This document shows positions 27,285 to 36,570 of a DNA stretch of 64,000 bases, one piece after another. Below the pieces are notes generated by a model. It saw nothing but the letters and a program-made list of their open reading frames with translations, was not told the DNA's origin and did not search any database. This DNA is from Parachlamydiales bacterium (GTDB taxonomy: Bacteria > Chlamydiota > Chlamydiia > Chlamydiales > JABDDJ01). The position numbers and the translations under genes are program-made. Each line of letters starts with the position of its first letter. The stretch's first letter is position 1. The stretch spans positions 1 through 64,000 of the forward strand of contig JBAZCF010000010.1 of NCBI GenBank assembly GCA_041671045.1, in the 5' to 3' direction.

Positions 27285-29102
27285 ATGCAAAAGATACGCA
27301 GCGAAGTCGCAAAAGAAGACTGTTGGAATGTCGAATCTCTATACCCCTCAATGGAAAGCTGGGAAAAAGCCTACAATACATTCAAGGAACAAAGCAAAAA
27401 CAATACTTGGCCCCAATTGCAAGCATTCCGCGGAAAGCTGAATGAAGGCACTGCTACTGTTAAAAAAGCATTAGAGACACTCTTTTCACTCACAAGAGAG
27501 ATCCACAAGCTCTATACTTATGCCCACCTACGCCATGATGAAGATATAGCTGATGATAAGAATAAAACAGCTTATCAAATGATTATGAGTATCTATTACG
27601 AGCTGATGAGCCAAATCGCCTGGATTGAACCGGAACTTCTTGAACTCCCTGCTGAAACACAACAAAACTATCTCCATTCTGCAGAACTAAAAGACTACCA
27701 CTTCTATCTTGAGCAAATCTTCCGCCTAAAAGAACATACACTTTCTGCTGATAAAGAAGAGTTACTTTCGCTCGCCGGGAAAAGCCTTCAGTCCACACAA
27801 AAAGCTTTTAGCGCCATCAATGATGCCGATTTTGTGTTTGGAAATATCCAAGACAAAGAAGGCAATGAACAGCCACTCACTCACGCTACCTACGGGATCT
27901 ACCTTAGATCACAAGACAGGGAGCTTAGAAAAAACAGCTTTCTCACACTGCAAGGAAAATACCGTGACTATCAAAACACTATTGCAGAGCTACTTAACGG
28001 CACTGTCCAATCGCATATCTTTAATGCGCGTACCCACAAATACCCTTCCTGCTTGGATGCTGCCCTATTTCCAAAAAACATTGACACTAGCGTCTACCAC
28101 TCCCTAATCAAAGCAGTCAGAGACAACATCGGCACTCTCCATCGCTATATAGCCCTCCGCAAAGATATCATGAATGTCGGACAACTCCACCTGTACGATA
28201 TGTATGTGCCTCTCTGCAAAGACATGGATTTCAAAATCCCTTATAAAGAAGCTGAAGAACTCGTCATAGAGTCTGTGAAGCCTCTGGGAAGCGAATATCA
28301 AAACATATTACGCAAGGGCCTAAAAGACGAACGTTGGGTAGACCGCTACGAAAATAAAAACAAACGCTCCGGTGGATACTCCAGCGGCTGCTATGATAGC
28401 TGCCCCTTTATTCTAATGAACTATAAGAATATTCTACGCGATGCCTTTACATTGGCCCATGAAGCTGGGCATAGCATGCACAGCTACCTAAGCCATGCAA
28501 ACCAACCTTACCACTACAGCGACTACACTATCTTTGTCGCAGAAGTCGCATCCACCTTCAACGAGCAGCTCTTAACTCAAGTTATGTTAGAGCACGCCAA
28601 GACCAAAGAGCAAAAATTCTACCTCATCAACGAAAAAATTGAAGACATTCGCTCCACTTTATTCCGCCAAACGATGTTCGCTGAATTTGAACTATTTATC
28701 CATGATAGTGCCGAGAAAAATATTCCTCTGACGCCTGGATATTTGAAGGAAAAATACAGGGAATTGAACGCATTCTATTTTGGCAATGATGTGATCATTG
28801 ATGAAGAAGCAGCTTTTGAATGGGCGCGCATCCCCCACTTCTACTACAACTTCTACGTATACCAATATGCCACCGGCATTAGCGCAGCCCTAGCCCTCTA
28901 TCAAAGGGTCATCAAAGGCGGCGATAAGGAAAGGGAAGATTACCTAGGATTCCTAAAGGCCGGCAGCAGTGCTTATCCTATAGATATCCTAGCGAAAGCA
29001 GGAGTAGACATGCGCCAACCGACTGCGGTCGCCTCAGCAATCGCTCATTTTGGTTCATTAGTGGATCAATTAGCGAAAGAAATGCACAGTTTAGCACTTT
29101 AA
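27285..29102 (+). CDS. pepF: Oligoendopeptidase F
   Basis: Zinc metallopeptidase of family M3 that degrades short peptides in the cytoplasm. 605 residues. The zinc-binding HExxH is in TLAHEAGHSMHSYLS (about 390), with the third ligand Glu in FVAEVASTFNEQLL. GGYSSGCYD and the C-terminal PHFYYNFYVYQYATG are family hallmarks. ATG follows an AAGGA region. The order pepF-groES-groEL is also that of Chlamydia trachomatis (CT112-CT110). Its last codons and stop lie within the CIRCE element of groESL. Confidence 0.96.
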   Translation: MQKIRSEVAKEDCWNVESLYPSMESWEKAYNTFKEQSKNNTWPQLQAFRGKLNEGTATVKKALETLFSLTREIHKLYTYAHLRHDEDIADDKNKTAYQMIMSIYYELMSQIAWIEPELLELPAETQQNYLHSAELKDYHFYLEQIFRLKEHTLSADKEELLSLAGKSLQSTQKAFSAINDADFVFGNIQDKEGNEQPLTHATYGIYLRSQDRELRKNSFLTLQGKYRDYQNTIAELLNGTVQSHIFNARTHKYPSCLDAALFPKNIDTSVYHSLIKAVRDNIGTLHRYIALRKDIMNVGQLHLYDMYVPLCKDMDFKIPYKEAEELVIESVKPLGSEYQNILRKGLKDERWVDRYENKNKRSGGYSSGCYDSCPFILMNYKNILRDAFTLAHEAGHSMHSYLSHANQPYHYSDYTIFVAEVASTFNEQLLTQVMLEHAKTKEQKFYLINEKIEDIRSTLFRQTMFAEFELFIHDSAEKNIPLTPGYLKEKYRELNAFYFGNDVIIDEEAAFEWARIPHFYYNFYVYQYATGISAALALYQRVIKGGDKEREDYLGFLKAGSSAYPIDILAKAGVDMRQPTAVASAIAHFGSLVDQLAKEMHSLAL

Positions 29103-29117
29103 ATAAGCGGGTGCTAA
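29091..29117. promoter_or_regulatory. CIRCE operator for the HrcA repressor
   Basis: TTAGCACTT-N9-GGGTGCTAA matches the CIRCE consensus TTAGCACTC-N9-GAGTGCTAA at 16 of 18 arm positions with the exact 9-bp spacer. It lies 78 bp upstream of the groES ATG and spans the pepF stop codon (29,100-29,102). HrcA bound here would repress groESL, with heat-shock release. Confidence 0.9.
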
Positions 29118-29194
29118 TTTTCTTGCGAAAAATAGTCACCCTCGCTAAACTTACTCTCACAGCAATAAAACAGACCTTAATTAGGAGAAACTCT

Positions 29195-29524
29195 ATGTCA
29201 ACTACACACTCCGGATGCTGCTCAGCATCAAAAAACAAAACTAAACTCCAACCTTTGGGAAACCGCGTTCTCGTTAAACGCTTGGAAAAAGAAGAGTCCG
29301 TAGGCGGCATCCTGCTCCCAGACTCAGCCAAGAAGAAACAAGAACAAGCGGAAGTCGTTGCTGTAGGCAAAGGCAAACTAGACAAAAACGGACAACTTAT
29401 CCCTATGCCTGTTAAAATAGGCGACATCATCCTGCTCGAAAAATACTCAGGCCAAGAAATCAATCTCGACGACGTAGAGTACGTAATCCTACGCGCCGAT
29501 GACATCATTGCTATTATCGAATAA
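29195..29524 (+). CDS. groES: Co-chaperonin GroES
   Basis: Heptameric lid of the GroEL chamber. About 109 residues from the ATG at 29,195, preceded by TTAGGAG; the frame opens earlier (29,111) but that stretch is the regulatory leader. The mobile loop is recognisable (EESVGGILLPDSAKKK, about 31-46) and the core has KIGDIILLEKYSGQE. A Cys-containing N-terminal extension (MSTTHSGCCSASKNK) of about 15 residues precedes the normal start. groEL follows 14 bp later. Confidence 0.96.
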   Translation: MSTTHSGCCSASKNKTKLQPLGNRVLVKRLEKEESVGGILLPDSAKKKQEQAEVVAVGKGKLDKNGQLIPMPVKIGDIILLEKYSGQEINLDDVEYVILRADDIIAIIE

Positions 29525-29538
29525 TTAGGAGTAACACT

Positions 29539-31173
29539 ATGGCAGCAAAAGACATCAAATTTAAGCAGGAAGCACGTCAACTCCTCCTAAAAGGGATCAA
29601 GACACTTGCCGATGCAGTGAAAGTCACCCTAGGTCCTAAAGGCCGCAACGTCCTCATCGACAAAGCCTATGGCTCACCTCACATCACAAAAGACGGCGTC
29701 ACAGTAGCTAAAGAGATCGAACTCGAAAACCGTGACGAGAACATGGGCGCTAAAATGGTAAAAGAAGTCGCCAGCAAAACTGCCGATAAAGCCGGCGACG
29801 GTACCACTACAGCAACAGTTCTTGCAGAAGCTATCTTTACTGAAGGTCTACGTAACGTCACAGCCGGTGCAAATCCTAACGATCTCAAGAAAGGGATGGA
29901 AAAAGCCCTTGAAGTTATCGTTAATAAACTGCGCAGCCTAAGCAAGCCTGTAACAAAACAAAACGAAATCGCCCAAGTCGCCACTATCTCCGCAAATAAC
30001 GATGCTGAAATGGGTAAAATCATTGCCGACGCAATCGAGAAAGTCGGTAAAGACGGTACATTGACAATCGAAGAAGGTAAAGGCTTCGAAACAACACTTA
30101 AAGTTGTTAAAGGGATGAATTTTGACCGCGGATACCTTTCCGTATACTTCGTCACCAACCCGCAGCAACAGCAAGTAGAATACGAAGATTGCTATATCCT
30201 CATCTACGACAAAAAAATCGGCGCAGTCAAAGACATTATCCCCATTCTGCAAGCAGTTGCAGAAACAGGCCGTCCTTTGCTTATCATTGCTGAAGATGTT
30301 GAAGGTGAAGCCCTTGCTACACTCGTTGTCAACCGTATCCGTGCCGGCCTAAAAGTTTGCGCAGTTAAAGCTCCAGGCTTTGGCGACCGTCGTAAAGCTA
30401 TATTGGAAGATATCGCTATCATCACAGGTGGCCAAGTTATTACCGAAGAACTCGGAATGAAGCTTGATGCGACAACATTAGAGATGTTAGGCCGTGCTAA
30501 GAAGATCGTCATCAACAAAGATGAAACAACGATCGTTGAAGGTGCTGGAAGCAAAGAAAAGATCCAAGACCGCAGCGCACAGCTTAAGCGTCAGATTGAT
30601 GAAAGCGAATCCGACTACGATCGCGAAAAACTGCAAGAGCGTTTAGCAAAACTTTCTGGCGGCGTAGCAGTAATTTCCGTTGGAGCGCATACTGAAACAG
30701 CTATGAAAGAACGTAAAGACCGTTTTGACGATGCCCAGCATGCAACACGCGCAGCTATCGAAGAAGGCATTCTTCCTGGCGGCGGTACAGCCTTCATCCG
30801 TTGTATTCCTGAAGTTGAGAATCTGATCAAGTCTCTTGAAGGTGATCAGAAGACAGGGGCACAGATCATTGCATTATCTTTGCGCGCACCATTAAGACAA
30901 ATCGCTGACAACGCAGGTGAAGAAGGCGTACTAGTCGTTAAGAAAGTTACCGATGATGGCTCCAAGTCACAGAACATGGGTTACGATGCTCTTAACAATA
31001 AATACGTTGATATGGTAGAAGCCGGTATTCTCGACCCCACTAAAGTAGCACGTTGCGCCATTGAAAACGCTGTCTCCATCGCGGGATTGCTGTTGACAAC
31101 AGAAGCGACCGTCACTGAGTTGCCGGAAGAAAAGCCTGCTGCTGCTCATTCTCACGCAGGCATGGACTACTAA
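29539..31173 (+). CDS. groEL: Chaperonin GroEL
   Basis: 60-kDa chaperonin, 544 residues. ATP-binding GDGTTTATVLAEAI (about 86-99) and KDGVTVAKEIELEN are canonical, as is the late GGGTAFIRCIPEVE. The C-terminus ends in AAAHSHAGMDY rather than repeated GGM. ATG follows TTAGGAG. It is expressed with groES under the CIRCE element and followed by a strong terminator. Chlamydiae usually have two further divergent GroEL copies; this one, linked to groES, is the functional chaperonin. Confidence 0.98.
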   Translation: MAAKDIKFKQEARQLLLKGIKTLADAVKVTLGPKGRNVLIDKAYGSPHITKDGVTVAKEIELENRDENMGAKMVKEVASKTADKAGDGTTTATVLAEAIFTEGLRNVTAGANPNDLKKGMEKALEVIVNKLRSLSKPVTKQNEIAQVATISANNDAEMGKIIADAIEKVGKDGTLTIEEGKGFETTLKVVKGMNFDRGYLSVYFVTNPQQQQVEYEDCYILIYDKKIGAVKDIIPILQAVAETGRPLLIIAEDVEGEALATLVVNRIRAGLKVCAVKAPGFGDRRKAILEDIAIITGGQVITEELGMKLDATTLEMLGRAKKIVINKDETTIVEGAGSKEKIQDRSAQLKRQIDESESDYDREKLQERLAKLSGGVAVISVGAHTETAMKERKDRFDDAQHATRAAIEEGILPGGGTAFIRCIPEVENLIKSLEGDQKTGAQIIALSLRAPLRQIADNAGEEGVLVVKKVTDDGSKSQNMGYDALNNKYVDMVEAGILDPTKVARCAIENAVSIAGLLLTTEATVTELPEEKPAAAHSHAGMDY

Positions 31174-31198
31174 AAGTCCGCGCTGCATCTTCATATTC

Positions 31199-31227
31199 AC
31201 GGGTCCCCTTGAGGGGACCCGTTTTTC
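31199..31227 (+). terminator. Rho-independent terminator of groESL
   Basis: Ten-base-pair GC-rich stem (ACGGGTCCCC with its complement) around a TTGA loop, running into TTTTTC. It lies 26 bp after groEL. Confidence 0.92.
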
Positions 31228-31297
31228 TTATAACTATCCCGATATAACAATAGACTTCTTAATGTCCGAATGAGTGGACGTATAATCTCTTCTTTTT

Positions 31298-31313
31298 TGG
31301 CATAATTCTTGCA
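31298..31313 (+). promoter_or_regulatory. Sigma-54-type (-24/-12) promoter
   Basis: TGGCATAATTCTTGCA has the invariant GG at -24 and GC at -12 with exact spacing; two of the less strict positions (C6, G7) deviate from TGGCACG-N4-TTGCW. Transcription would start near 31,325, about 20 bp upstream of the ATG at 31,344. Chlamydiae encode RpoN and an AtoS/AtoC-like pair elsewhere in the genome. Confidence 0.65.
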
Positions 31314-31343
31314 AATTTTGGTTTAGTTATCAGGAGAATCATC

Positions 31344-31970
31344 ATGAGAACTTATTTATATACGTTGCTGCTATTTTTTATGAGCTCATCTATCCCCGCG
31401 TTTAGCACATCTCTCTATGCACAAGAAGAGCAAAGTATTCCGTCTCAATATGCAATGCACATCAGTGAAATTAATGATAATGGCAAGGAAATTAAACTCA
31501 CGAATGGACTTACTTGGAAAGTTAATCCTAATAAAGATGGTTATTATCGTGTGTTAACAACTTGGAAACCTGGGGATGAAGTCATTTTTATTAGAGTCCT
31601 GATGTTTGATTATTCTTCAGATGGATTACATAATAACACTCTAGGTGGCACTTGGGGGAAAAACAGTATTATTGCCCGTTATTCAATTCCACCAGAACAA
31701 ATTACGCAATTACCAACAGTTGTTTCAGTGGACGAGGATTATATTATGAATTTATCCGACGGCACACGTTGGCAATTTGAACCCTTGAGCTTTATGGAAT
31801 GGTTAATAGGAATTCCCGTACCTAAAGCTGGTGAATTTGTTCTCATATTTCCTAGTGCAGGTAGAAACGAATATCCTTATATACACGGATATTATGCTGA
31901 AAATAGTGATGGCACCTTTTCCCTGGAGAGGAGATATGCTAGCTTATTAGATTCGAAAAGTGCAGATTAG
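31344..31970 (+). CDS. Secreted protein with two similar beta-domain repeats
   Basis: 208 residues with a clear signal peptide (MRTYLYTLLLFFMSSSIPAFS, cleavage near 22-26). The mature part seems to hold two related modules: EIKLTNGLTWKVNP followed by WKPGDEVIFIRV, and YIMNLSDGTRWQFEP followed by PKAGEFVLIF. This repeat of 'negligible-loop beta strand, Asp/Asn-Gly, Trp, Pro-Gly-Asp' resembles small beta-barrels; no named family is assigned. ATG follows CAGGAG. The sigma-54-like promoter just upstream suggests developmental or stress-dependent expression. Confidence 0.72.
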   Translation: MRTYLYTLLLFFMSSSIPAFSTSLYAQEEQSIPSQYAMHISEINDNGKEIKLTNGLTWKVNPNKDGYYRVLTTWKPGDEVIFIRVLMFDYSSDGLHNNTLGGTWGKNSIIARYSIPPEQITQLPTVVSVDEDYIMNLSDGTRWQFEPLSFMEWLIGIPVPKAGEFVLIFPSAGRNEYPYIHGYYAENSDGTFSLERRYASLLDSKSAD

Positions 31971-32029
31971 TAAAAAAAGAAAGCTCTGACTCGGCAGGAC
32001 TAAGAACGATACCTAATCCTGCCTAAATA

Positions 32030-32284
32030 CTAAATATTCTCGAGCAATTGCTTCGCGAGATTCACGCCATTGGTTGTCAGGTAAACGAAGTGTTTATCCT
32101 GGCGTTTAAGAAAGTTTGTGCGCATCAATTGCGTACTAATGGCATCTACCCTGCGAGTTTGCATGCCGATAGATTGCCCAACAATATAGGCATCTAAAGG
32201 TTCCTCAGGATCAGCTTGTTGTTGTGTCATTTCATACAGAGCGATAATAAATTTCTCGTCTTCTGTTAATCCGCCTTTGCTCAT
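32030..32284 (-). CDS. Small winged-helix protein
   Basis: 84 residues. Three helices and a wing can be drawn: EKFIIALYEMTQQ, AYIVGQSIGMQTRRVDAIST (recognition helix), FLKRQDKHFVYLTTNGVNLA. This resembles MarR/PadR-like minimal winged helices. It lies 3 bp after cysS and is probably co-transcribed with it. Whether it binds DNA or is a structural wHTH is unknown. Confidence 0.65.
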   Translation of the reverse strand: MSKGGLTEDEKFIIALYEMTQQQADPEEPLDAYIVGQSIGMQTRRVDAISTQLMRTNFLKRQDKHFVYLTTNGVNLAKQLLENI

Positions 32285-32287
32285 CTA

Positions 32288-33721
32288 TTACTCCTTTTTC
32301 ACAAGCCGCGCCCCTAATGGGGTATCTTCAATATTATAACCGTTTGCGGCGATTTCATCCCTGATCTCATCGGAACGTTTCCAGTTCTTCTGGGCACGGA
32401 CTTCCTTACGTTCATCCAACAATTGTTGCAAGTTCATTGGAATATTATCAGACTCTGCAAACTCAATAACATTCAAAACCTGGTCAAATTTTTTAAAAGC
32501 TTCAATCGCAGCTCTGGCTTCATCGGGATGAATAGTGCATGTGTCTAAGGCCGTGTTACCTTCCCTGACAAATTCATATAAAGCACCCAAGGCTGCAGAC
32601 ATATTTAAATCATCGGCAAGCGAATTTTCAAAATCTGTTTTAGCTCTCTCCAACAATTGGTCAAGCTGTCCTTTGACAGCTTTGGGGTTATCGATATGTG
32701 CAATATCGATCAAGCGACGAACGAAGGCATTCAGACGTGCTATGGAAGAACGCGCACCATCCAAACCGGGCAAAGTGAAATTCAATTGCGATTTATAATG
32801 GGTGTGCAAAAGCATATAACGTACTTCAGTACCACTGTAGCCCTTTTCTAAAAGGTCTCGCAGGGTATAGAAATTACCGGCGCTCTTCGACATCTTCTTA
32901 TTTTCGACAAGAAGGTGTTCACAGTGCATCCACAATTTAGTAAAGACCTTACCGGAGCATGCTTCGGATTGGGCTATCTCATTTTCGTGGTGGGGAAACA
33001 TATTATCTATGCCGCCGCAATGGATATCTAAAGTATCGCCTAAAATCTGCATTGCCATTGTAGAGCATTCTAAGTGCCATCCTGGACGGCCGGGACCAAA
33101 AGGACTATCCCAGAAGATCTGTCCGTCTCTTTCTGCATCGTAGTGTTTCCATAAAACAAAGTCAGCTAGGTGATCCTTGTCATATTCATCCGAAGAGACA
33201 CGTTGCGATGCGCCTGCTTGCAATTCATCCAATTTTAGATGAGATAGGCAGCCGTAGCGTGCAAATTGCTTAATCGGAAAATAGATACTGCCGTCCCCGC
33301 CTTTGTAAGCCATGCCCTTATCCATCAATTTCTGGATCATCTCTATCATTTGCGGGATATACTGTGTGGCTGCGGGATAGTGCTCCACTTTATCAATCTT
33401 CAAAGCTGCAAGGTCTTCAAAAAATGCCCTGATAAATGGCTGGACATATTCGTCCAGCGTGCAGTTTTGAGCAATGGCTCCGCGAATCGTCTTATCGTCT
33501 ACGTCTGTCAAATTCATGACTTGATTTACGCTATAGCCGAAATACTTCAACGTTCTGCGCAGTACATCTTCAAACACATAAGCTCTGAAGTTTCCGATAT
33601 GTGCATAATTGTAGACGGTGGGCCCACAAGTATACATTTTCACTTGTCCTGGCACAAGCGTTGAAAACAGCTCTTTCTGCCTTGTTTCAGTATTATAGAA
33701 ATGCAGTTGCTTCAGTGTCAT
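32288..33721 (-). CDS. cysS: Cysteinyl-tRNA synthetase
   Basis: Class I aminoacyl-tRNA synthetase, 477 residues. The zinc/nucleotide region reads TCGPTVYNYAHIGNFRAY with HIGN as the HIGH signature (about 38), the zinc site includes WHLECSTMAM and HHENEIAQSE, and KMSKSAGNF is the KMSKS loop (about 266). It begins 2 bp after the end of the acyltransferase-ACP-ligase gene, so one operon. Confidence 0.97.
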   Translation of the reverse strand: MTLKQLHFYNTETRQKELFSTLVPGQVKMYTCGPTVYNYAHIGNFRAYVFEDVLRRTLKYFGYSVNQVMNLTDVDDKTIRGAIAQNCTLDEYVQPFIRAFFEDLAALKIDKVEHYPAATQYIPQMIEMIQKLMDKGMAYKGGDGSIYFPIKQFARYGCLSHLKLDELQAGASQRVSSDEYDKDHLADFVLWKHYDAERDGQIFWDSPFGPGRPGWHLECSTMAMQILGDTLDIHCGGIDNMFPHHENEIAQSEACSGKVFTKLWMHCEHLLVENKKMSKSAGNFYTLRDLLEKGYSGTEVRYMLLHTHYKSQLNFTLPGLDGARSSIARLNAFVRRLIDIAHIDNPKAVKGQLDQLLERAKTDFENSLADDLNMSAALGALYEFVREGNTALDTCTIHPDEARAAIEAFKKFDQVLNVIEFAESDNIPMNLQQLLDERKEVRAQKNWKRSDEIRDEIAANGYNIEDTPLGARLVKKE

Positions 33722-33723
33722 TT

Positions 33724-36468
33724 TTATGCTGTCGTTTCTAGTTTTTCGATTTTAGGTAAATGTTCACCCTCAAGTAAGCGGTAATTAATTTTACCTGTAC
33801 CCATGATAGGTATTTCTTCCATTTGGATTACTTGCGAAAGCCTTACCAGATTACTGAAACCGGATTTGCGTAAATATTGGTTTGCTTCTTCCTGGGTCAG
33901 ATTCACTCTGGTGAAGAGATATATCCGCGGTTTCTCACCTGGTTGTTCTTTGGCACAAACGGCAGCGAGAGGGCCTTCTTCACCTGAATGGGATTCTTTT
34001 TCAAGAATCATATGCAGGATAGATTCTTCGATTGCAGAAAGGCTGACCATTTCTCCACCCACCTTGATAAAACGTTTCTGGCGGCCAGCGATAATTAGAT
34101 AGTTACTTGGATCTAAGTAACCCAAGTCCCCTGTCTTATACCATTCCTTGTCGTCCACAGTGACAAATGGAGAAGAGATACCGGGATTCAAATATCCCTT
34201 AAAGATATTAGGCCCGCGTGCTAGGATTAAACCTTGCTCGCCTTTAGCCACCGGAGCATACGTCTCAGGATGCACAATCAACAGGTCAATGCCGGGAAGA
34301 GGCCTTCCTACACCAATATGAGGTTCACGCGGTGGATTGAATGTAAGAACGGGCGCGCACTCGGTGATCCCGTAACCTTCAACGATATTTTCACGTTTGC
34401 CGTGCTGACCAAAGAGGTCAAAGAGTTCTGGAGGCGCTTTTTCTGCACCTGTTACGCAGAGCCTTAACGTCTCGATCTGTCCGGGTTGGGCAGAACGCAC
34501 AATACCTTTCAAGAACGTAGGAGCGCCGCAAAGTAAGGTCACGCCGTATTTCTGCATCCCTTTTGCTAATTTTTTGCCTTCTGTCGGGTTGGGATGGAAT
34601 GCTACGCGGATACCCGCTAATAATGCCATCAATGTGCTGACAGTAAAGCCAAAGGCATGGAAAGGCGGCAATATTCCATACATGACATCGTCGGAATAGA
34701 GTTCTACTAATTCCGCAGCAGCCCGTTGGTTTGCTAAGATATTAGTGTGTGATAAAGGGACGCCTTTGGGAAGGCTTTCTGTTCCGCTTGTAAATAGTAA
34801 TACAGCCTGATCATCGCCTGAGCGAGGAGAGTTAAATGTTTTCAATATCGAATTTACAGAGTATTTACTTCTGAGTGTAGCTAACAGCTTATCTTTGAGG
34901 CTGAGTGTGCGGCGCACATCTTCCATCATTACCAGAAGTTCTTCAACCCCGTCGAGATTGACGTTATCCAACCTGTCCAGGAATGCCCAGGAAGTCAAAA
35001 CCTTTTTGACACCTGAAAGTTTAACAACAGCCTCTAAATGGCGGGGCCCTACTGTCCAGTTGATCATAATAGGAATTTTTCCTGCCAGCAAGGTTGCTAG
35101 AATAAGGATAGTCGCGCCTACGCTAGCGGGCAGCAATATACCAATGGTGTTTCCTGGCTGTTTGCGTATATAGTCTGCGACTAATAAAACACGCATCTTA
35201 AGTTGTTTATAAGTAAGAATTCCGGCCATGTCATCAGCAACAGCGGGACGGTTTTTAAGTTTATCGCAAACGCTTAGAAATACTTCATGAATGGTCTCAC
35301 CAGCGTGTATTGTGGTCAACTGATGAGGAATCGGTGTAAACCACTTTTTAAGGTTTTGTTCCTCATCCTGGTTTTCATCTTGTAATACTACTGTTTTAGC
35401 AGCGATAGCCAAAAGTTTGTTAACTGAAGTCATTTGTGCTGTGGGGATTACGCCTAATTCGTATTCGTCTTGGAGGAATGCCGCTAATTCAGCCATGTCG
35501 ATCGAATCCATGCCAAGGTCAGCATCTAGTGCCATATCACTTTTAATAGTGGAGGGGTCAACCTCAGCAAGCTGTCCTAATTTCTGATATATTTTTTGTC
35601 GTACGGCAGGAGGGATTTTAATATCCTCATTTTTTAAAACGTTATCTTGCGCTTGAACGTGCAAGGGAAGGTATTGCTCACCCCACATACTGTAGGAGAC
35701 TAAGTTTAAGGAATCACCGGGTAGAAGTTCTTTGGTTGTTGAAAGACCGTCCGGTTGATTGTACCAGTTTTCAAGGTAACGGTTGAGTTCCAGCCTGGAT
35801 GCTAGGCGAGGGAAATCTGCAGGTGCGGGTTCGAAGCTGACAATAATCTCTCTACGAGGAGTGAAGAAAATCAGGTTTTTAAAGATGATTTTCAATCCCC
35901 ATAAGAACTTCTCGCCAAGAGAAGGTGCTTTAGAAAGAATGGCTCGGGAAAAACTGCTCCCCCATAGACCTTTGATACGTACTAAAACGATGTTAGTTTC
36001 AGGAGCCTCGCTAAGAATCTTTTGGATTCCTGATGCGCCGCCCACAACTTCTTTCTGGGTGTATTTAACTTTACCGGCTGGATAAATAAGAAAATTCTCC
36101 CCTCTTCTCAAACCATCGACGACTTCATCAAAAACCTTTTCAGTTTTCTTCTTTTTAAGGCTATTGCTACTTGTCTGAAAGTTAGGTACGGGAAGCGAAT
36201 TTAGAAAACGCATGATCCAGTGTATGCCGGGAAGATAGTACATATATTCCACGATCATGGGGCGGATTGGATATGTTTTAAAAACAGTGAGGGGAACGAG
36301 GACGGGATCAATAAAATAGGAGGGGTGGTTAGGCAGGAAGAGAACACCCCCGGGATTTTTTAACGTTTGTTTATTAAGGTGTTCGGCACCTTCAATTTTA
36401 ATTCTGTAGCGAAACCATAACATAAACCCTAAAGTTTTCATCATCAACCATTGGACGATAGTTTTCAC
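33724..36468 (-). CDS. Acyltransferase / acyl carrier protein / acyl-ACP synthetase fusion (Aas-like)
   Basis: 914 residues in three parts. Residues 1-230: PlsC-type acyltransferase with LPNHPSYFIDP. Residues 285-360: an acyl-carrier domain with its phosphopantetheine Ser in LGMDSIDMAELAAF (about 321). Residues 400-905: AMP-forming acyl ligase with LLFTSGTESLPKGVP (about 555), GYGITECAP and WYKTGDLGYL. Aas-type enzymes take up fatty acids or re-acylate lysophospholipids; chlamydiae use related enzymes to import host fatty acids. The embedded carrier would let acyl groups pass directly. The His-Asp motif has five rather than four residues between H and D. Confidence 0.88.
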   Translation of the reverse strand: MKTIVQWLMMKTLGFMLWFRYRIKIEGAEHLNKQTLKNPGGVLFLPNHPSYFIDPVLVPLTVFKTYPIRPMIVEYMYYLPGIHWIMRFLNSLPVPNFQTSSNSLKKKKTEKVFDEVVDGLRRGENFLIYPAGKVKYTQKEVVGGASGIQKILSEAPETNIVLVRIKGLWGSSFSRAILSKAPSLGEKFLWGLKIIFKNLIFFTPRREIIVSFEPAPADFPRLASRLELNRYLENWYNQPDGLSTTKELLPGDSLNLVSYSMWGEQYLPLHVQAQDNVLKNEDIKIPPAVRQKIYQKLGQLAEVDPSTIKSDMALDADLGMDSIDMAELAAFLQDEYELGVIPTAQMTSVNKLLAIAAKTVVLQDENQDEEQNLKKWFTPIPHQLTTIHAGETIHEVFLSVCDKLKNRPAVADDMAGILTYKQLKMRVLLVADYIRKQPGNTIGILLPASVGATILILATLLAGKIPIMINWTVGPRHLEAVVKLSGVKKVLTSWAFLDRLDNVNLDGVEELLVMMEDVRRTLSLKDKLLATLRSKYSVNSILKTFNSPRSGDDQAVLLFTSGTESLPKGVPLSHTNILANQRAAAELVELYSDDVMYGILPPFHAFGFTVSTLMALLAGIRVAFHPNPTEGKKLAKGMQKYGVTLLCGAPTFLKGIVRSAQPGQIETLRLCVTGAEKAPPELFDLFGQHGKRENIVEGYGITECAPVLTFNPPREPHIGVGRPLPGIDLLIVHPETYAPVAKGEQGLILARGPNIFKGYLNPGISSPFVTVDDKEWYKTGDLGYLDPSNYLIIAGRQKRFIKVGGEMVSLSAIEESILHMILEKESHSGEEGPLAAVCAKEQPGEKPRIYLFTRVNLTQEEANQYLRKSGFSNLVRLSQVIQMEEIPIMGTGKINYRLLEGEHLPKIEKLETTA

Positions 36469-36570
36469 GGTTTAGCTCCTAATTCTGATTTGATTGGAAT
36501 TGAATAATACACTTTTCATCAAATAATGTGCAGGGTGATAATAGGTTTTTCGTAAAGAATCGCTTAATTT

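Noticed and set aside
29679..30554. Several long minus-strand frames inside groEL
   Set aside because: Antisense shadows of a highly biased gene; no start signals or domains.
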